Shown piece after piece: positions 13,152 to 20,377 of a stretch of 20,408 nucleotides of DNA. The stretch is taken from NCBI GenBank assembly GCA_002422425.1, contig DIVG01000046.1:1-20408 (forward strand), written 5' to 3'. Source of the DNA: Akkermansiaceae bacterium UBA6138 (GTDB lineage Bacteria > Verrucomicrobiota > Verrucomicrobiia > Verrucomicrobiales > DEV007). The translations under genes were made by a program, and so were the position numbers. A model generated the notes under the pieces. The model did no database searches and was not told the DNA's origin. It saw only the letters and a program-made list of their open reading frames with translations. Within the stretch, counting starts at the first letter, position 1. Each line of letters starts with the position of its first letter.

Positions 13152-14169
13152 TACCGGGTATCCAGCCGGCCGGAAATTCGATGCGGGGGAAAAAGGCTTT
13201 TGCCTCATGACGCATCGCCGTCCAGTCGTCGTTCGAATAGCGGCGTGAGAGATGTTGCAGAACGACGCTGCCCACCGACGCTTCGGCAGCGAGGCGTCCA
13301 ACGAGATCGGCCGTCATGTGTCCATGCCGTCTTGCGAGGGTGTCGTCGTCTGCTCGATACTGACATTCGCAGACGAGTGTCGTGGTGCCCGTGAGCCAGT
13401 GCACGAGGTCGGCCCAGAGGGGGCTTCCCGGCTCGACGCGGAAATCGGTGAGGTAGGCGATCGAATCCCCCGGGGTGGTGAGGAGCAGGGACGAGCGCAA
13501 TGCACCGAAAGTGAAGGGGCGGCCGCTCACTCTCACCGGGGTGGCGTCGGCGACGGAGTCGTTTGTCAGCTCCTTTAGCCAGGGGCCGGGGACTAGCCCG
13601 AGAGCGTGCATCGCGGCGGGATCGATATTTCGCTTTGCTTTTTCGACAACACGGCTGGCGAGAGAGGGAATCGAGCCGTGGGGGAGCAGGCGGGTCTCGA
13701 GGTGCCAGGTCGCGGCCTGAAAGGTAATGACCGGATCGAGGGCCTGATCGGGCTGGGGATGGCGGATTGCGAAGGCCTCCGCCGTGATGAAGCGCGCCAT
13801 CGCCACACGAACGTCATCGACTTCGCGCACGATCCACTCACCCGGCTGGTCGACATGGAGATTCCAGCCGAAGCTGCGGAAGCGGTGCCACATTAGTTCG
13901 ATTGCTCCGGGCGGTCCCCAGACTTGCACGGGACCTTCGGGACGGTTGTAATTGTGGCGGAAAAAGGTGTCGAATCCCGCCACGTGATCCATATGAAAAT
14001 GGGAGAAGAAGAGATGCGAGACCGACTGGATCGCTCCAGTCCGCAGGTCGCGCAGGCAGCCTTCGCCGCAGTCAAAGAGGAGGCTTTCACGCGATTGGCC
14101 CGAGTCGATCGTGACAAAGAGGGCGTTGTCCGCCCCCGCCTGTCCCAGGATCTGCCATTCGATAGCCAT
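13147..14169 (-). CDS. Ribonuclease Z-type metallo-beta-lactamase
   Basis: Zinc phosphodiesterase of 340 residues, similar to tRNA 3'-end processing RNase Z. It shows the HFHMDH motif (His57, His59, Asp61, His62), VWGPPGAIELMW, an ALGLVPGPWLKEL segment (189-201) matching the conserved LGLPPGP region of bacterial RNase Z, and later ligands Asp242 (LTDFR), His284 (GHMTADL) and His306 (LQHLSRRYS). His156 or His164 would be the middle ligand. It is a little longer than the usual 300-310 residues. A promoter-like pair, TTGCAA (14198-14203) and TATCCT (14176-14181) with a 16-bp spacer, would start transcription near the ATG and suggests a leaderless message, but this is weak. It is downstream of purH on the same strand with a REP-like pair between. 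Confidence 0.88.
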   Translation of the reverse strand: MAIEWQILGQAGADNALFVTIDSGQSRESLLFDCGEGCLRDLRTGAIQSVSHLFFSHFHMDHVAGFDTFFRHNYNRPEGPVQVWGPPGAIELMWHRFRSFGWNLHVDQPGEWIVREVDDVRVAMARFITAEAFAIRHPQPDQALDPVITFQAATWHLETRLLPHGSIPSLASRVVEKAKRNIDPAAMHALGLVPGPWLKELTNDSVADATPVRVSGRPFTFGALRSSLLLTTPGDSIAYLTDFRVEPGSPLWADLVHWLTGTTTLVCECQYRADDDTLARRHGHMTADLVGRLAAEASVGSVVLQHLSRRYSNDDWTAMRHEAKAFFPRIEFPAGWIPGN

Positions 14170-14195
14170 GCGGAGAGGATAGCGTCAAGGCAGGG

Positions 14196-14210
14196 GATTG
14201 CAATGCAATC
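14196..14210. other. 15-bp dyad upstream of RNase Z gene
   Basis: GATTGCAATGCAATC is a perfect inverted repeat (7-bp arms, central A) between G-runs, 27 bp upstream of the RNase Z start and partly overlapping the weak promoter pair there. A dyad of this size could be an operator for a dimeric regulator, or chance. No matching site was noticed elsewhere in the window. Confidence 0.3.
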
Positions 14211-14216
14211 GGGGAA

Positions 14217-14279
14217 GTAGAACGGGTCTCCAGGCCCGTTCATCACTGACGCTGGAACGGGCCTGGAGACTCGTTCTAC
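14217..14279. repeat. REP-like inverted pair (BIME-like)
   Basis: A 25-bp arm (14217-14241) beginning GTAGAACGGGTCTCCAGG is repeated in inverse at 14255-14279 with one mismatch, around a 13-base spacer. Each arm is itself a small hairpin: GAACGGG, eight bases, then CCCGTTC, the second arm with one mismatch. Two oppositely oriented palindromic units in an intergenic gap are the layout of repetitive extragenic palindromes. No RAYT transposase is in the window. It lies between the purH stop and the RNase Z start. Confidence 0.75.
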
Positions 14280-14354
14280 GGGAGGAAATGAGCGCGTAAA
14301 GGGCCCCGCGAGAGTTCCCCGCGTCGGGCGGGCGAGGGCGGGTTCCCGACCCAC

Positions 14355-15893
14355 TCAATGCAAAAAGTGGCGGTGGCCGGTGAAGACCATCGCCGCCCCG
14401 GCGTCGTTGGCGGCTTTGATCACCTCTTCGTCCCGCATCGATCCGCCGGGCTGAATTGCTGCGGTGGCTCCGGCGTTGAGAGCGTTGATGAGTCCGTCGG
14501 CAAAGGGGAACATCGCGTCGCTCGCGACGACGGATCCCTTGAGGCTCAGTCCGGCTTGTTCTGCTTTCCAAGTGGCGATGCGACAGGAGTCGACGCGCGA
14601 CATCTGCCCGGCCCCGATTCCGAGCGTGCGGTCGCTTGTGGTGAAGACGATGGCGTTCGACTTCACGTGCTTCACGATGCGCCAGCCGAAGCGCATGGCC
14701 TCGATTTCCTCGGCGGTGGGGGGGCGTTGAGTCACGACCTTTTGCTCGATGTTTTCAAGTCCGAGGGCTCTCACGTCGTGATCCATTACGAGAAGACCTC
14801 CGGGAGCGGAGTGAATGACTGGCTCGGTGAGCGTCTCGCGGAATTCGTCGTTCATCTTGATGAGACGAAGGTTTTTTTTCTTTTGGAGGAGGGCGCGCGC
14901 GTCGGTTTCGAATTCGGGGGCGATGATCACGTCAGTGAAGATCTCCGAGATAACGCGGGCCAGACCTATCCCGAGAGGCCGGTTGCAAACGATAACCCCG
15001 CCGAAGGGAGCCTGGCGATCGGTTTCAAAGGCTTTTTCCCAGGCGAGACGGAGGTCGTTCTCGTCGGCTCCGACGCCGCAGGGATTGGTATGCTTGAGAA
15101 TTGCTACGGCAGGACGACGGAATTCGAGAATAAGCTCGGCGGCGGCGGCGATGTCGAGCACGTTCGTGTAGCTGAGACCCTTGCCCTGGAGCTGTTTGAA
15201 GTAGTCGTTGAACTTTCCGTAGAGAGAGGCGTTCTGGTGCGGATTTTCGCCGTAGCGGAGTTCCTGGGAGAGGGGGAGGGAGATGGAGAAAGAGGCCTCT
15301 GTCTCCTGCTGGTCGTTGAGATGCGCGGCGATCGCGGCGTCGTAGGCGGCGGTGCGCTGAAAAACCTTGATGGCGAGACGCTCGCGCGTCTTCAGGGTCG
15401 TGTTGCCCTTGTGCTCGTTCATCTCGGTGAGGACCACTTCGTAATCGGCCGGATCGACCACGACGGTGACGGCATCGTGATTTTTTGAGGCCGACCGCAG
15501 CATACTGGGACCGCCGATGTCGATCTGTTCGATCGCCTCCTCGCGGGTGACACCCTCTTTCTTCACCGTCTCTTCAAAAGGGTAAAGGTTGACAACGACC
15601 AGATCGATCGGTTTGACGTCGTTGTCGGCGGCCTGCTTGAGGTGCTCGGCGAGGTCGCGGCGGAAAAGGAGACCGCCGTGGACTTTCGGATGGAGGGTCT
15701 TGACACGGCCGTCGAAGAGCTCCGGAAAGCCGGTGAAGTCGGAGACTTCAGTGACTGGAATGGAGAGATCGGCAATAAATTTGGCGGTGCCACCGGTCGA
15801 GAGGATCTCGACGCCGTGCTGGTGGAGTCCTTTAACGAGGGCCTCGAGTCCGGTTTTATCGGACACCGAGATAAGGGCGCGGGTGATGCTCAT
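14355..15893 (-). CDS. purH: Bifunctional AICAR transformylase / IMP cyclohydrolase
   Basis: Cytoplasmic enzyme of 512 residues catalysing the last two steps of de novo purine synthesis: formylation of AICAR by 10-formyl-THF and ring closure to IMP. The N-terminal MGS-like cyclohydrolase domain (about 1-195) shows ALISVSDKTG, STGGTA, GRVKTLHPKVHGG (62-74), NLYPFEETV and IDIGGPSMLRSASKNH (124-139). The transformylase domain has LRYGENPHQ (212-220), the catalytic Lys267-His268 in LKHTNPCG, QAPFGG, and the C-terminal SDAMFPFADG and IQPGGSMRDEEVI. Length matches the family. A TATAAT box sits 18 bp upstream of the start. A weak stem (CCACT/AGTGG, 14351-14370) covers the stop. No other pur gene is adjacent. 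The identification is secure. Confidence 0.97.
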   Translation of the reverse strand: MSITRALISVSDKTGLEALVKGLHQHGVEILSTGGTAKFIADLSIPVTEVSDFTGFPELFDGRVKTLHPKVHGGLLFRRDLAEHLKQAADNDVKPIDLVVVNLYPFEETVKKEGVTREEAIEQIDIGGPSMLRSASKNHDAVTVVVDPADYEVVLTEMNEHKGNTTLKTRERLAIKVFQRTAAYDAAIAAHLNDQQETEASFSISLPLSQELRYGENPHQNASLYGKFNDYFKQLQGKGLSYTNVLDIAAAAELILEFRRPAVAILKHTNPCGVGADENDLRLAWEKAFETDRQAPFGGVIVCNRPLGIGLARVISEIFTDVIIAPEFETDARALLQKKKNLRLIKMNDEFRETLTEPVIHSAPGGLLVMDHDVRALGLENIEQKVVTQRPPTAEEIEAMRFGWRIVKHVKSNAIVFTTSDRTLGIGAGQMSRVDSCRIATWKAEQAGLSLKGSVVASDAMFPFADGLINALNAGATAAIQPGGSMRDEEVIKAANDAGAAMVFTGHRHFLH

Positions 15894-15911
15894 AAACGTG
15901 TTCGACGGAGC

Positions 15912-15940
15912 ATTATACCCTGAGAGAAGGGACGCAAGGT
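15912..15940 (-). promoter_or_regulatory. Promoter for purH
   Basis: On the minus strand a perfect TATAAT lies at 15917-15912, placing transcription start about ten bases before the purH ATG at 15893. The -35 region is weak: a TTG-containing hexamer near 15935-15940 at roughly 17 bp. Further upstream a perfect 6-bp inverted repeat, CCGGGA/TCCCGG (15964-15983), could be an operator, but no regulator is known here. Confidence 0.5.
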
Positions 15941-16037
15941 GAAATCAGGAAAAGAAAAATGACCCGGGAAATCACTATCCCGGCAACCGCCCGGAGACGT
16001 CAAATCTAAAAATTACTGAAATTTATTATAAAAAAGC

Positions 16038-16065
16038 TTGCTGATTAGTTAACTTTGCTTAAATT
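16038..16065 (+). promoter_or_regulatory. Candidate promoter for the LysM lipoprotein gene
   Basis: The 15990-16100 stretch is much more AT-rich than the rest of the window. TTGCTG (16038-16043), a 16-bp spacer and TAAATT (16060-16065) form a plausible sigma-70-type pair about 30 bases before the ATG at 16097. Other A/T hexamers nearby fit almost as well, so the exact boxes are uncertain. Confidence 0.35.
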
Positions 16066-16096
16066 TATCGATTGATTAGTGATTACCTCCATTGAT

Positions 16097-16576
16097 ATGA
16101 AATATTTTTATCTACTGCCACTTGGGCTCGCGTTTTTGACTGTCTCCTGTAAGAGCACAAAGACGGCTTCGACGAATCCCTACTCCGGTAACCCCTATTA
16201 CGGATCAACGGGCAGTGCAGCGGATTATTCGAGCACGCCCTCGTCGGCGAATTATCCGAGCTACACCGAAAGCACTTACACGCCGCCGGCCTCCGTATCC
16301 GGAGGATCGGTCCCGAGTGTGCCGTCCGTCCCGACCTACAACCAGCCTACGGCGCCATCTTACACGGGCGGCAGCAAGCCGAGCCCCTACTCGGGTGGCT
16401 CCGTCGGGTCCGGTGGCGGTAGTGGTTCGGGTTCCGGTGGCAGTCACACCGTAGCGAACGGTGAAAATCTTTACCGCATCAGCTTGAAGCACGGCACCTC
16501 GGTTGCCGCGATCAAGAGCGCGAACGGACTCACGAGCGACACGATCCGCGCCGGACAGGTTCTCCGCATTCCCTGA
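16097..16576 (+). CDS. LysM-domain lipoprotein
   Basis: Predicted lipoprotein of 159 residues. The ATG at 16097 gives MKYFYLLPLGLAFLTVSC, a signal peptide with a lipobox-like TVSC at Cys18; a GTG six codons upstream is less likely. A long linker of about 90 residues rich in Ser, Tyr, Pro and Gly, including SVPSVPSVP and a GSGGGSGSGSGG run, leads to one C-terminal LysM domain (about 116-159: HTVANGENLYRISLKHGTSV, ending QVLRIP), which binds peptidoglycan GlcNAc chains. The layout suggests a lipid-anchored protein holding the cell wall, with no enzymatic domain. It stands alone, with its own promoter region and a clear terminator. Confidence 0.88.
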   Translation: MKYFYLLPLGLAFLTVSCKSTKTASTNPYSGNPYYGSTGSAADYSSTPSSANYPSYTESTYTPPASVSGGSVPSVPSVPTYNQPTAPSYTGGSKPSPYSGGSVGSGGGSGSGSGGSHTVANGENLYRISLKHGTSVAAIKSANGLTSDTIRAGQVLRIP

Positions 16577-16602
16577 GCCAGTCGGGTTTCCCCGGAGGTT
16601 CG

Positions 16603-16635
16603 AAAGCCCGCCGAGTTCGCTCTGCGGGCTTTTTC
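16603..16635 (+). terminator. Rho-independent terminator of the LysM gene
   Basis: AAAGCCCGC (16603-16611) pairs perfectly with GCGGGCTTT (16624-16632) around a 12-base loop and is followed by TTC, giving a five-T run at the 3' side of the stem. It begins 26 bases after the stop codon. This is the clearest intrinsic terminator in the window. Confidence 0.85.
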
Positions 16636-16676
16636 ATTCAATCGCCCCGCTCCTCCCGGGACCATAAAGGTCGCGC

Positions 16677-16697
16677 GCGGGACAAGGATTGTCCCGC
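16677..16697. other. Perfect 9-bp hairpin in the LysM-eboD gap
   Basis: GCGGGACAA (16677-16685) pairs with TTGTCCCGC (16689-16697) around a GGA loop. It lies between two convergent genes, between the LysM terminator and the stem-loop at the eboD stop. No U-run follows, so its role is not clear. Confidence 0.45.
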
Positions 16698-16741
16698 CGG
16701 GGCTGTCAATTCGCGGCGGGTGCCCGAGCGGCCCCGGTATT

Positions 16742-16766
16742 GCACTCAGCGATCGGATCTGAGTGC
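16742..16766 (-). terminator. Stem-loop over the eboD stop codon
   Basis: GCACTCAG (16742-16749) pairs perfectly with CTGAGTGC (16759-16766) around a 9-base loop. The stop codon (16746-16748) is inside the stem. After the stem the minus-strand transcript reads AATACC, so no U-tract; it is a possible 3'-end stabiliser or Rho-assisted terminator. Confidence 0.45.
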
Positions 16767-17927
16767 GGCCCGCGTCTCCGCCCGTGCCCGCAACTCGCCG
16801 AGGGCCTTCAGGATGGCTCTCTCGTCCATCTCGTGGACTTCAAGTTTCTCGCCGATGGCGGGGATGAGAGTGATGGTGAGGCGCCCGCCGAGATGTTCAC
16901 GAAACTCTTCGAGGCCGGACAGGATCACGGGACGACCGCGCTCCTCACGATCCAGTTCGTCGGACCAGAGGGTGAATCCCACTGTCTCGATAAGGCCGAG
17001 GATTTGCTCCGCTGTAGTCCGGTCAAGAAGCCCGATCTCTACTGAGTAGAGGAGATCGACAGCCATGCCGATGGCAACCGCTTCTCCGTGGCTCACGCGA
17101 AACTGCGAGATTTGCTCAAGCTTGTGTGCGACCCAGTGCCCGAAGTCGAGGGGCCTCGCGGAACCGTATTCAAAAGGGTCCCCGCTGGTGGCGATGTGCT
17201 CGACGTGATTTTCGGCGCTGCGACGTATCGCGGTTTCGAGCGAACGCGTCTCGAGGCGGCCTAGTGCGGCTCCGTTGGCGAGGAGGTAGTGGTAAAAGTC
17301 GCGATCACGAATGAGCGACACTTTGATTGCTTCGATGATCCCGTCGCGGCAGGCGTGAGGCGGCAGGCTTGAGAGGAACTCGAGATCGTTGACAACGGCG
17401 AAAGGGACGGAAAAGGTGCCGATCCAGTTTTTTTTCCCGAAGTAGTTCACCCCGTTTTTCACCCCGACCCCGCCATCGCCCTGACTCAGCGTTGTCGTGG
17501 GCATGCGGATGAGCCGGATCCCGCGATGAGCGGTTGCGGCCCCGAAACCCGCGAGATCGAGGAAGGCACCTCCGCCGATGGCGATGATGTAAGAATGGCG
17601 GCAGATTTTGAAGAATTCGATCGCTTGCCAGATCTTCTCAACGAGCGACCAGTTGTTTTTACAGGGTTCGCCGCCCTGGATAATGAGCGGATCGGTCACG
17701 AGGGTGAGGGTGTCGGCGTGCGCCGCAAAGTAACGTGTGATCTGTCCGGCGAGGGTAGGACTGGTTTCCGCCACGCCGGAGTCGAGGAGGACGAGGATCT
17801 TGGAAGAATTGTCGAGGGCGCGGGCGTCGGCCACGAGATCGCGCAGGGTGTGGTTCTTCGCGTCAAAGGCACCGTGGGTGAAGGCGACTCGGTGTTGAAA
17901 GTGGATGGGAATGGCGCGTTGAATCAT
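16746..17927 (-). CDS. eboD: EboD-type 3-dehydroquinate synthase homologue
   Basis: Protein of 393 residues in the dehydroquinate-synthase-like superfamily: NAD- and zinc-binding sugar-phosphate cyclase fold. Motifs: GGGAFLDLAGFGAATAHRG (118-136), PTTTLSQGDGGVGVKNGVN (143-161), metal ligands Glu199 (IIEAIKV, with Lys202), His264 (DFGHWVAHKLE) and His280 (SHGEAVAIGM). The C-terminal EFREHLGGRLTITL and EVHEMDE match EboD of the ebo cluster, as known from cyanobacteria, more than AroB. The start at 17927 keeps the conserved IHF/AFTH opening and agrees with the promoter just upstream; an earlier ATG at 18146 adds 73 unconserved residues. The reaction is not established for EboD, which is linked to prenylated metabolite traffic in the ebo cluster. 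No other ebo gene is recognisable within the window. Confidence 0.85.
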   Translation of the reverse strand: MIQRAIPIHFQHRVAFTHGAFDAKNHTLRDLVADARALDNSSKILVLLDSGVAETSPTLAGQITRYFAAHADTLTLVTDPLIIQGGEPCKNNWSLVEKIWQAIEFFKICRHSYIIAIGGGAFLDLAGFGAATAHRGIRLIRMPTTTLSQGDGGVGVKNGVNYFGKKNWIGTFSVPFAVVNDLEFLSSLPPHACRDGIIEAIKVSLIRDRDFYHYLLANGAALGRLETRSLETAIRRSAENHVEHIATSGDPFEYGSARPLDFGHWVAHKLEQISQFRVSHGEAVAIGMAVDLLYSVEIGLLDRTTAEQILGLIETVGFTLWSDELDREERGRPVILSGLEEFREHLGGRLTITLIPAIGEKLEVHEMDERAILKALGELRARAETRAALRSDR

Positions 17928-17940
17928 CTGGCGATCTTGG

Positions 17941-17969
17941 AATATAGCCCGCAATGGAAATAAGGGCAA
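17941..17969 (-). promoter_or_regulatory. Promoter for eboD
   Basis: On the minus strand TTGCCC (17969-17964), a 17-bp spacer and TATATT (17946-17941) form a good sigma-70-type promoter. Transcription would start around 17934, giving a leader of only a few bases before the ATG at 17927. It supports both the shorter eboD start and transcription separate from the epimerase upstream. Confidence 0.5.
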
Positions 17970-18008
17970 AGAGACGCGTATGCGGGGTGACACCGGCCCC
18001 GGCAATCC

Positions 18009-18031
18009 GTGACGGGCCCGGAGCCCGTCAC
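18009..18031 (-). terminator. Stem-loop over the epimerase stop codon
   Basis: GTGACGGGC (18009-18017) pairs perfectly with GCCCGTCAC (18023-18031) around a 5-base loop. The stop codon of the epimerase (18028-18030) is in the stem. The minus-strand transcript continues GGATTGCC, with no U-tract. It separates the epimerase from the eboD promoter. Confidence 0.55.
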
Positions 18032-19137
18032 TCGGGGATAATCCCGAAACGAAACTCGGTGCGGTGGCGATACTCCCCGTCCGGTCTGAGGACGCTGGAA
18101 GGAAACGCCGCTTTGTTCGGCGAGTCGGGGTAAAACTGAGTCTCAAAGCAGATCCCTCCCCATCGTGGGAAGGGATTGTCCTTGAAATGGTTCGCGGTGA
18201 AGATCTGGACGCCGGGTTTTGTTGTCGCTATTCGCATGGTGCGCCCGGACACCGGGTCCGACAGTGTGGCAAACAGGGTGAGGTTGTCTCCTCCGTCTAT
18301 TACAAAACAGTGGTCGTAGCCGCCGCCAGCGACTTCGCGAATCACTTCGCCGATTGTTCTCCCGGAGCGGAAATCGAAGGGACTTCCCCCGACCGGAAGG
18401 ATTTCCCCGGTGGGGACCTTGTTCTCGTCGAGTGCGAGCACCGCCGGGCACGTCATCGTCAGGTGATGGGCAAGGACGTCGCCGCCGCCGGCGAGATTAA
18501 AATAGGCATGATTCGTGAGATTGAGGGGGGTGGGTTGGTCGGTCCTGCCGCGGTAGTCGAGTCGCAGGACGTTGTCGTTTCCGAGGTGGTAACGCACCGC
18601 GACATCGACTCGTCCCGGATAGCCTTCTTCGCCGTCCGGGCTCGTCAAGGTCAGGGTGACAAAGGCTCCCTCGGCGTCCGTGCCGGTGGTCCCGCTCCAA
18701 AGTCGCCGGTGAAATCCCCGCGTTCCTCCATGGATGTGGACGCGGGTCTCTTTGTTGATCGACTGCAGTTCATAGCGGTGACCGTCAAGGGTGAATCCGC
18801 CGCCACCGATGCGATTGGCGAATCTCCCGATGACAGACCCGAAGACGCCTCCGGCAACGGCCTCTTCAAGCGAACGGTAGGAAAGCGTGATGTTGCCGCC
18901 CTCACCTTTCCGATCCGTCGTTTCGATTGAGACGAGGAGAGCGCCGTAGGCAGCCAGCCTGACTTCTGTTTTGTGCTGGTTTGTCAGGGTCCAGAGAGGA
19001 ACCTCGCGACCGTCGGGCATCGTGCCCCAGATCGACTCGGTAACCTCGCCTGCAGGGGCTGGTTGCGTCAGGGCGGGAAGCGCGGCGAGGGTCAAGATGA
19101 GAGTTGCGAAGGCAGGGAATTGCATGACTTTAGACAT
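18028..19137 (-). CDS. Aldose 1-epimerase (galactose mutarotase), exported
   Basis: Enzyme of 369 residues that interconverts alpha and beta anomers of aldoses. A Sec signal peptide (hydrophobic run FPAFATLILTLAALPAL, cleavage after about residue 24-30) places it outside the cytoplasm. The GalM fold shows GRFANRIGGG (104-113), HIHGGTRGFHRRLW with His136, NLTNHAYFNLAG with catalytic His210, YDHCFV with Asp275, and catalytic base Glu332 in CFETQFYPDSPN. Starts at 19137 and 19125 both give valid signal peptides; a longer frame from 19290 would run across the divergent neighbour. It is unusual in having its start almost touching the divergent propeller gene. A link with xylA as sugar catabolism is possible but they are far apart. 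Confidence 0.93.
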   Translation of the reverse strand: MSKVMQFPAFATLILTLAALPALTQPAPAGEVTESIWGTMPDGREVPLWTLTNQHKTEVRLAAYGALLVSIETTDRKGEGGNITLSYRSLEEAVAGGVFGSVIGRFANRIGGGGFTLDGHRYELQSINKETRVHIHGGTRGFHRRLWSGTTGTDAEGAFVTLTLTSPDGEEGYPGRVDVAVRYHLGNDNVLRLDYRGRTDQPTPLNLTNHAYFNLAGGGDVLAHHLTMTCPAVLALDENKVPTGEILPVGGSPFDFRSGRTIGEVIREVAGGGYDHCFVIDGGDNLTLFATLSDPVSGRTMRIATTKPGVQIFTANHFKDNPFPRWGGICFETQFYPDSPNKAAFPSSVLRPDGEYRHRTEFRFGIIPE

Positions 19138-19147
19138 TATGATGATG

Positions 19148-20377
19148 ATGCCTTTTTCGTCCCCCCGCGTCAAACGGGCTCTGATACTCAGCGCGTTACT
19201 GATCACCGGGTCGGGGGTAGTGGCGGCTGACTGGGCAAGACATCGGGGGCCGGGTATGGATGGCATTTCCCGGGAGGACGGGCTGCGCACTTCGGGCGAA
19301 GCGCCGGTAATCTGGGAAAAAGAGGTCGGATTGGGCTACAGTGCACCAGTCGTCGGCGGCGGCCGGGTGATCATCACCGGCCACGATGGCAGGGAGACTG
19401 ACACGGTTTTTTGTTTTGACGAGAAGACCGGGGCTGAGAAGTGGAAATTTTCCTACCCGCAGCCGATCGGTGATCTGTATTTTCAGGGTGGTACGACGGG
19501 AACCGCGACTTTGCACGGCAACCGCGTTTATCATCTTGCCAGGGAGGGGGAGCTTTTTTGTCTTGATGCTTCCACCGGAAAGGTGGTCTGGCAAAAACAT
19601 CTTCACAAGGATCTGGGTTACACCAAGCCTACCTGGGGATTCAGCGGTGCGCCGGTAGTGTGGGATGACTGGCTTTTCGTCAATGCCGGGCTTTCCGGGT
19701 TGAACCTCAACAGAAACAATGGTGAGGTCATCTGGAAGTCGAATGACGAAGAGGCCGGCTACTCGACCCCGTATCCTCTTGAGCGTGACGGATGGCGGCT
19801 CGTCGTCTTTTCCAATAAGCGCGCCTACGTTTGTGTCGACGCTAGTAACGGCACCGAGGTCTGGCAGTATAAGTGGATGACGCGATACGGTGTCAATGCC
19901 GCCGACCCTGTCATCGCGGGAGATTCGGTTTTTATCTCAAGTGGTTACGGGAAAGGGGCGGTTCTCCTGAACTGGAAGGAAAAGAGCGAGCCGGCCAAGG
20001 TCTGGCAAAGTCGCGATTTGCAGTCGCAAATGAATGCAGCCGTCCTCATCGATGGTCATCTTTACGGAGTCAGCGGCAACGAGGGGCAGGACGGCACCGG
20101 CCTGCGTTGTCTTGAACTGGCGACCGGGAATGTAAAGTGGACCGAGGCGTCTGTGGGGCATGGAACCCTCATGGCGGTGAAGGACAAGCTGCTCGTCCTC
20201 ACCGAGAATGGCGAGCTCCAGGTTGCTCCGGCGTCTCCGGGAGGATTCAAGCCGACTTTCACCCGGAAGGTGGTCGATCCCCGGGTGTGGACGGTGCCTG
20301 TCTTTTCAAATGGCCAGGTCTATTGCCGAAACGCTTCGGGGCATCTCGTCGTTCTCAGAATGGCGGCGGGCGGCTGA
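19148..20377 (+). CDS. PQQ-type beta-propeller exported protein
   Basis: Predicted exported protein of 409 residues. Four ATG codons in a row (19139, 19142, 19145, 19148) allow several starts; the last is used here. The signal peptide is MPFSSPRVKRALILSALLI up to about VVA-ADW. The mature part begins DWARHRGPGMDGISRE, the family's DWxxxRGPxxDG motif, and has blades with CFDEKTGAEKWKF, CLDASTGKVVW, CVDASNGTEVWQ and CLELATGNVKW. It is clearly related to the protein encoded at 5800-7299: both carry YGKGAVLL and a following DGHLYG segment. Many such proteins are scaffolds or lectin-like rather than dehydrogenases, and no catalytic residues can be named. It is complete in the window. Confidence 0.87.
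   Translation: MPFSSPRVKRALILSALLITGSGVVAADWARHRGPGMDGISREDGLRTSGEAPVIWEKEVGLGYSAPVVGGGRVIITGHDGRETDTVFCFDEKTGAEKWKFSYPQPIGDLYFQGGTTGTATLHGNRVYHLAREGELFCLDASTGKVVWQKHLHKDLGYTKPTWGFSGAPVVWDDWLFVNAGLSGLNLNRNNGEVIWKSNDEEAGYSTPYPLERDGWRLVVFSNKRAYVCVDASNGTEVWQYKWMTRYGVNAADPVIAGDSVFISSGYGKGAVLLNWKEKSEPAKVWQSRDLQSQMNAAVLIDGHLYGVSGNEGQDGTGLRCLELATGNVKWTEASVGHGTLMAVKDKLLVLTENGELQVAPASPGGFKPTFTRKVVDPRVWTVPVFSNGQVYCRNASGHLVVLRMAAGG

Noticed and set aside
14358..15488. 376-residue plus-strand frame opposite purH
   Set aside because: Antisense to a secure purH; composition is that of a reversed coding frame and it shows no domain.
16719..16733. tRNA-Ser-like D-arm motif GGTGCCCGAGCGGCC
   Set aside because: No matching acceptor stem, anticodon arm or T-arm GGTTCRAnYCC follows; the sequence runs into the eboD 3' end. 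A tRNA remnant cannot be shown.
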